A DNA stretch of 64,000 nucleotides from assembly GCF_902499335.1 (NCBI RefSeq), contig NZ_CABVQK010000004.1:372001-436000 (forward strand), in the 5' to 3' direction. Both the position numbers and the translations under genes were made by a program. Below, in pieces: positions 61,083-64,000 of this stretch. The stretch's first letter is position 1; the number at the start of each line of letters is the position of its first letter. Source of the DNA: Burkholderia lata (lineage in GTDB: Bacteria; Pseudomonadota; Gammaproteobacteria; Burkholderiales; Burkholderiaceae). Under the pieces are notes generated by a model. That model ran no database searches and was not told where the DNA came from. It saw nothing but the letters and a program-made list of their open reading frames with translations.

Positions 61083-61552
61083 GAGCAACTCTCCCGAAAA
61101 AGCCGGCCACCCGTCGGCCGATTGGCACAAAGGACTAAAGGTCCAACCAATCATAGGAAGTGAATTCGCTTTTGTCACGGAATCGGGATTCAGTATTTAC
61201 CCGGGTGGGGAAATCGGGCGGTCGAGCAAGGATCTAGCGCTCGACGGCGCCCGAGAGCGTGTCCCGAGATCCGCGCACGCCCAATACCGGCGGGCCATCC
61301 AGCCGTTCATTCGCATACGTCCGGGCGCTACGCCGCACCAAACTGACAAAAAAGTCATGTTCACGTCAGGGTCTCAACGGGATGCGCGCGCCATCATGGC
61401 GTACCGGACTGCGCTTCCGGTCCATCGCCTCCCCGCCCGCGTTCGGTCCCTGCGGGCACCTCCGTCCCCCGGCGATGGGCTCCGTGACTGGGCGAGCAGA
61501 CACGGCGCGCAGGCCGATTTCCCGCCCCGGACTTCGCGTCCGGGGCGTTTTT
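61083..61552 (+). ncRNA. Candidate small RNA ending in an orphan terminator
   Basis: A strong rightward terminator (stem CGCCCCGGAC / GTCCGGGGCG at 61523-61532 and 61538-61547, loop TTCGC, then TTTTT) follows no rightward gene. Upstream lies another stem ACCGGA/TCCGGT (about 61404-61422). The 5' end and promoter are not defined, so the start coordinate is only the limit of the gap. The same gap also holds the leftward fucose promoter. Confidence 0.4.
61523..61552 (+). terminator. Rho-independent terminator, no gene upstream on this strand
   Basis: Ten perfect base pairs, a five-base loop and five T residues. See the small-RNA candidate. Confidence 0.85.
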
Positions 61553-61746
61553 GTCTGTGGTTTCCAAGAAAATAAGCTTGGATTGTTTCTAAATCGGCAA
61601 AAGGTAATTTGAGCCAGACAGGATGTTTTTTCCGGTCACAGACGCTTACATTTAGCGCACCACTCATGGAAACCGCTACGGATTCGCCATCGGGTAGTGA
61701 CATCCACTGCCACGGCCGAACCGCACGAGCTTTAGGAAACGGCAAA

Positions 61747-62037
61747 ATGAAGGCCTCCAAATCCCTGCCTGCGCTCGATCCCGCCGACGTCCACGTCGAA
61801 ATCCTCGAACGTTCCGATACGCTGCTCGTCGTCCGCTGGGTCGAACCCGGCCGCTGCCACTACGGTGAACAGCGCTGGCGCCGCCGCTTCGCGCAACGCA
61901 CCGGCACCTGCGCGCTGTCGCGACAGGTGATCCACCGTGGCGACGAAGTCTTCCGCCCGGCCGAACGCCCGGCGCCCGCGAACGCGGCCGCGATGATCTC
62001 CGCCGCCGAAGTGCTCGCGCTGGCCGGCGGCAGGTAA
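61747..62037 (+). CDS. DUF3331-family protein
   Basis: 96 residues. LLVVRWVEPGRCHYGEQRWR, GTCALSRQVIHRGDEVFRPA and PANAAAMISAAEVL are the DUF3331 signature, seen mainly in Burkholderia; function unknown. The Cys/His pattern could bind zinc. ATG 61747 (MKASKSLPALDP) fits; in-frame ATGs at 61666 and earlier would add a non-conserved N-terminus. Confidence 0.82.
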   Translation: MKASKSLPALDPADVHVEILERSDTLLVVRWVEPGRCHYGEQRWRRRFAQRTGTCALSRQVIHRGDEVFRPAERPAPANAAAMISAAEVLALAGGR

Positions 62038-62203
62038 ATCCTGCCGGCCGCGCGTCACGGCACGCGGCACCCAACGCTGCACCGGCCTAGAAGCGCCGGT
62101 CTAATTCCCCCGCTTGTCTGCCACGCCTGCGCGCACTATCGTTACACCACTCAATGTAATGATTACGTGCCGCGGCCGCCCGGTCGCGCCGATGGAGGCA
62201 GAC

Positions 62204-63189
62204 ATGCATGCATGGAGCGCGCGCCACGTCCCGGCGCAGGGTGGCAAGGTCGCGGTCGTGACCGGCGCCAACAGCGGGCTCGGCTGGCAGCTCGCGGAAA
62301 CGCTGGCCGCGAAAGGCGCGACGGTCGTGATGGGCTGCCGCGACGCCGCCCGTGCCGAGCAGGCGGCCGACGCGATCCGCAGGTTCCATCCCGATGCTCG
62401 CGTCGAAGTCGACGCGCTCGACCTCGCCGATCTCGCATCGATCGCACGCTTCGCGGCCGATGTGGCCGAGCGCCATGGCCGCGTCGATATCCTCTGCAAC
62501 AACGCCGGCGTGATGTTCCTGCCGCTGCGCCATACGCACGACGGCTTCGAGATGCAGTTCGGCACCAACCATCTCGGCCACTTCGCGCTGACCGGCCACC
62601 TGCTGCCCGCGCTGCGCGCCGCGCGCCGTGCGCGTGTCGTGACGATGTCGAGCGGCTTCAACCGCGGCGGCCGGATCCGCGTCGACGACCTGCGCGCCGA
62701 GCACCGCTACAACCGTTATCTCGCTATTGCGACAGCAAGCTCGCGAATCTCGTATTCGCGATCGAGCTGCAGCGCCGATTCGAGCGCGCGGCATTCTCCG
62801 GGATCAGCGTGGCCGCGCACCCGGGCTACGCGGCGACCAATCTGCAGTTCGCAGGCCCGGCGATGGACAGTTCGCCGGCCCGTGCCGCGCTGATGCGCGC
62901 CGCGAACCGTTATCTCGCCCAGCCGGCCGACCAGGGCGCGCTGCCCGCGATTCTTGCAGCGACCGCACCCGATCTCGCCGGTGGCGCCTATCTCGGGCCG
63001 TCCGGCTGGTTCGAGTCGCGCGGGCTGCCGGCGCCCGCGAGCGTACCGCGCGCGGCAAGCGACGTGGCTTCGGCGGCCCTGCTGTGGGAAGCATCGGAAG
63101 CCGCGACGGGCGTGCGCTTCCTCAGCTCGGGCGCGCCGGCCGGACGCTCACCGGGCCGGCCGTTCGACACGGCGGCCGAGGTGCGCTGA
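62204..63189 (+). pseudogene. Short-chain dehydrogenase with a frameshift at its active site
   Basis: ATG 62204 has GGAGG five to six bases upstream. Frame 1 reads VAVVTGANSGLGWQLAETLA, NNAGVMFLPLRH, VVTMSSGFNRGG, up to about 62725. The protein then continues one frame over as YCDSKLANLVFAIELQRRF, HPGYAATNLQF, to the stop at 63189. Restoring one base before the Tyr codon of YCDSK (the YxxxK catalytic motif) rejoins a normal retinol-dehydrogenase-like SDR of about 328 residues. Either a real inactivating deletion or a sequencing error. Confidence 0.8.
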
Positions 63190-63403
63190 ACCGCGCTTCG
63201 CCCTCCGCAATATTCTTCATACTTGTTGCGCCAACCGAAAAGAAAGCCGGTTGAAAGCCTGATTCGACGCGCCACTGTTACCACCCAGGAAACAATTTAT
63301 CGTCAAAATCAGCGTTTACCCTCAACCCTCCGATGACTAAGATTTGGTCAATCGCTTAAGACATGGTGTCGAGAGCGAACTCAATAAAACACCGGAGGTC
63401 ATC

Positions 63404-63700
63404 ATGAAATCGCTCGTTTCCGCAGTCGTTGCCGCTGCCGCCCTGTCCGCTTCGTTTGGCGCATTCGCTCAAAGCACCGTGACCCGCGCTCAAGTGCGCA
63501 ACGAACTGGTTCAGCTCGAACAAGCCGGCTACAAGCCGGGCGTGTCGAGCCCGTACTACCCGAACGACATCCAGAGCGCCGAAGCGCGTGTTCATGGTGC
63601 CGACACCAGCGGCTACGGCGCGCAACCGGCTCCGGCCGTCCACTCGGGCGCCCCGGCTGCATCGTCGAACGCACGCGACTCGATCTTCTTCGGCCAGTAA
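63404..63700 (+). CDS. DUF4148-family small exported protein
   Basis: 98 residues. Signal peptide MKSLVSAVVAAAALSASFGA-FAQ, then STVTRAQVRNELVQLEQAGY, KPGVSSPYYPNDIQSAEARV and an Ala/Ser-rich tail. Typical DUF4148 protein of Burkholderia, abundant and of unknown function. GGAGG six bases before the ATG; strong terminator after it, so monocistronic. Confidence 0.9.
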   Translation: MKSLVSAVVAAAALSASFGAFAQSTVTRAQVRNELVQLEQAGYKPGVSSPYYPNDIQSAEARVHGADTSGYGAQPAPAVHSGAPAASSNARDSIFFGQ

Positions 63701-63755
63701 GCCGATGCGCCCTCGGCGGGCGCCGCGCGTCGCGCGATGAAGCAGGAAAGTCCGA

Positions 63756-63787
63756 ACGAGCCCCCTTGCGGGGCTCGTCCTTTTTTA
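63756..63787 (+). terminator. Rho-independent terminator of the DUF4148 gene
   Basis: Stem ACGAGCCCC (63756-63764) / GGGGCTCGT (63770-63778), loop CTTGC, followed by CCTTTTTT. Confidence 0.9.
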
Positions 63788-63891
63788 TGAAACGCATACC
63801 TCCGCCGCCCGGCAACGGGTGGCTTCGCCCGGGCGCCTGGCGTCCGGGCGCTTTTTCGCATGCGCGCCAAAATCGCTCGTCGGTTGAACGA

Positions 63892-64000
63892 TCAATACTG
63901 CGCGTTCAGTTGGAAACCAAGCGTCAAGCGCACCGTGTCGAATCCCGACGGCTTATAGACCGGCGCGCCGACAAACAGGTCGTAGGCGTACATGCCGAAG
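63892..64000 (-). CDS. C-terminus of a ShlB/FhaC-type two-partner secretion transporter (partial)
   Basis: Only the last 35 codons are present: GMYAYDLFVGAPVYKPSGF then DTVRLTLGFQLNAQY and a stop. The D-x-F-x-G-x-P-x-x-K-P-x-G-F pattern and the terminal aromatic residue are typical of the last beta-strands of TpsB outer-membrane transporters. The partner exoprotein would lie outside. The short length limits certainty. Confidence 0.6.
   Translation of the reverse strand, partial: FGMYAYDLFVGAPVYKPSGFDTVRLTLGFQLNAQY

Overview
The window looks like a replicon of a Burkholderia cepacia complex bacterium, most likely the second chromosome. Base composition is very high in GC with strong third-position GC bias. 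The 2,2-dialkylglycine decarboxylase matches the B. cepacia enzyme as I remember it, DUF3331 and DUF4148 proteins are typical of the genus, and the non-phosphorylating L-fucose pathway is of the B. multivorans type. Species cannot be fixed from the sequence alone.

Layout. (1) 1-12573: pyochelin biosynthesis. pchR and pchE-pchF run leftward (pchF runs off the edge). pchDCBA runs rightward as four genes coupled by ATGA overlaps. Two Fur-box-like inverted repeats lie in the control regions. (2) 12599-14870: dgdR/dgdA. (3) 14906-23129: assorted genes, namely a LuxR regulator, a DUF4148 protein, an SDR/AraC pair, a three-gene ABC-2 exporter, an AraC regulator broken by a TAA at codon 6, and a DUF2000 protein. 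(4) 23157-27491: a compact leftward unit of an EgtD-like methyltransferase, an HxD...H oxygenase, an EamA exporter and a VOC protein, with a divergent LysR regulator. It looks like a small, undescribed metabolite pathway. (5) 27578-32559: the complete branched-chain amino-acid ABC importer livKHMGF, with a long 5' leader.

(6) 33370-45596: a type VI secretion RHS effector locus, read leftward: vgrG, Eag chaperone (DcrB/DUF1795), prePAAR-PAAR-RHS protein with a GIY-YIG-like nuclease tip, and an Imm26-like immunity gene. Beyond it lies an AT-richer array of orphan immunity-like genes, one truncated RHS core with a different toxin tip, and a degraded third tip. (7) 46005-48569: a YfiB/YfiN/YfiR-type tripartite cyclic-di-GMP module. 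(8) 48999-51875: a HEAT-repeat protein and a DadA-like FAD oxidoreductase. (9) 51899-61082: a complete L-fucose catabolic and uptake operon with its FadR/GntR regulator. (10) 61083-64000: an orphan terminator suggesting a small RNA, a DUF3331 protein, a frameshifted SDR, a second DUF4148 protein, and the C-terminus of a two-partner-secretion transporter.

How it fits together. Much of the window is accessory metabolism and competition: iron scavenging (pyochelin), carbon and nitrogen scavenging (dialkylglycine, branched-chain amino acids, fucose), contact-dependent antagonism (T6SS RHS) and biofilm signalling (c-di-GMP). The most unusual parts are the methyltransferase/oxygenase/exporter unit and the layered RHS toxin-tip array.
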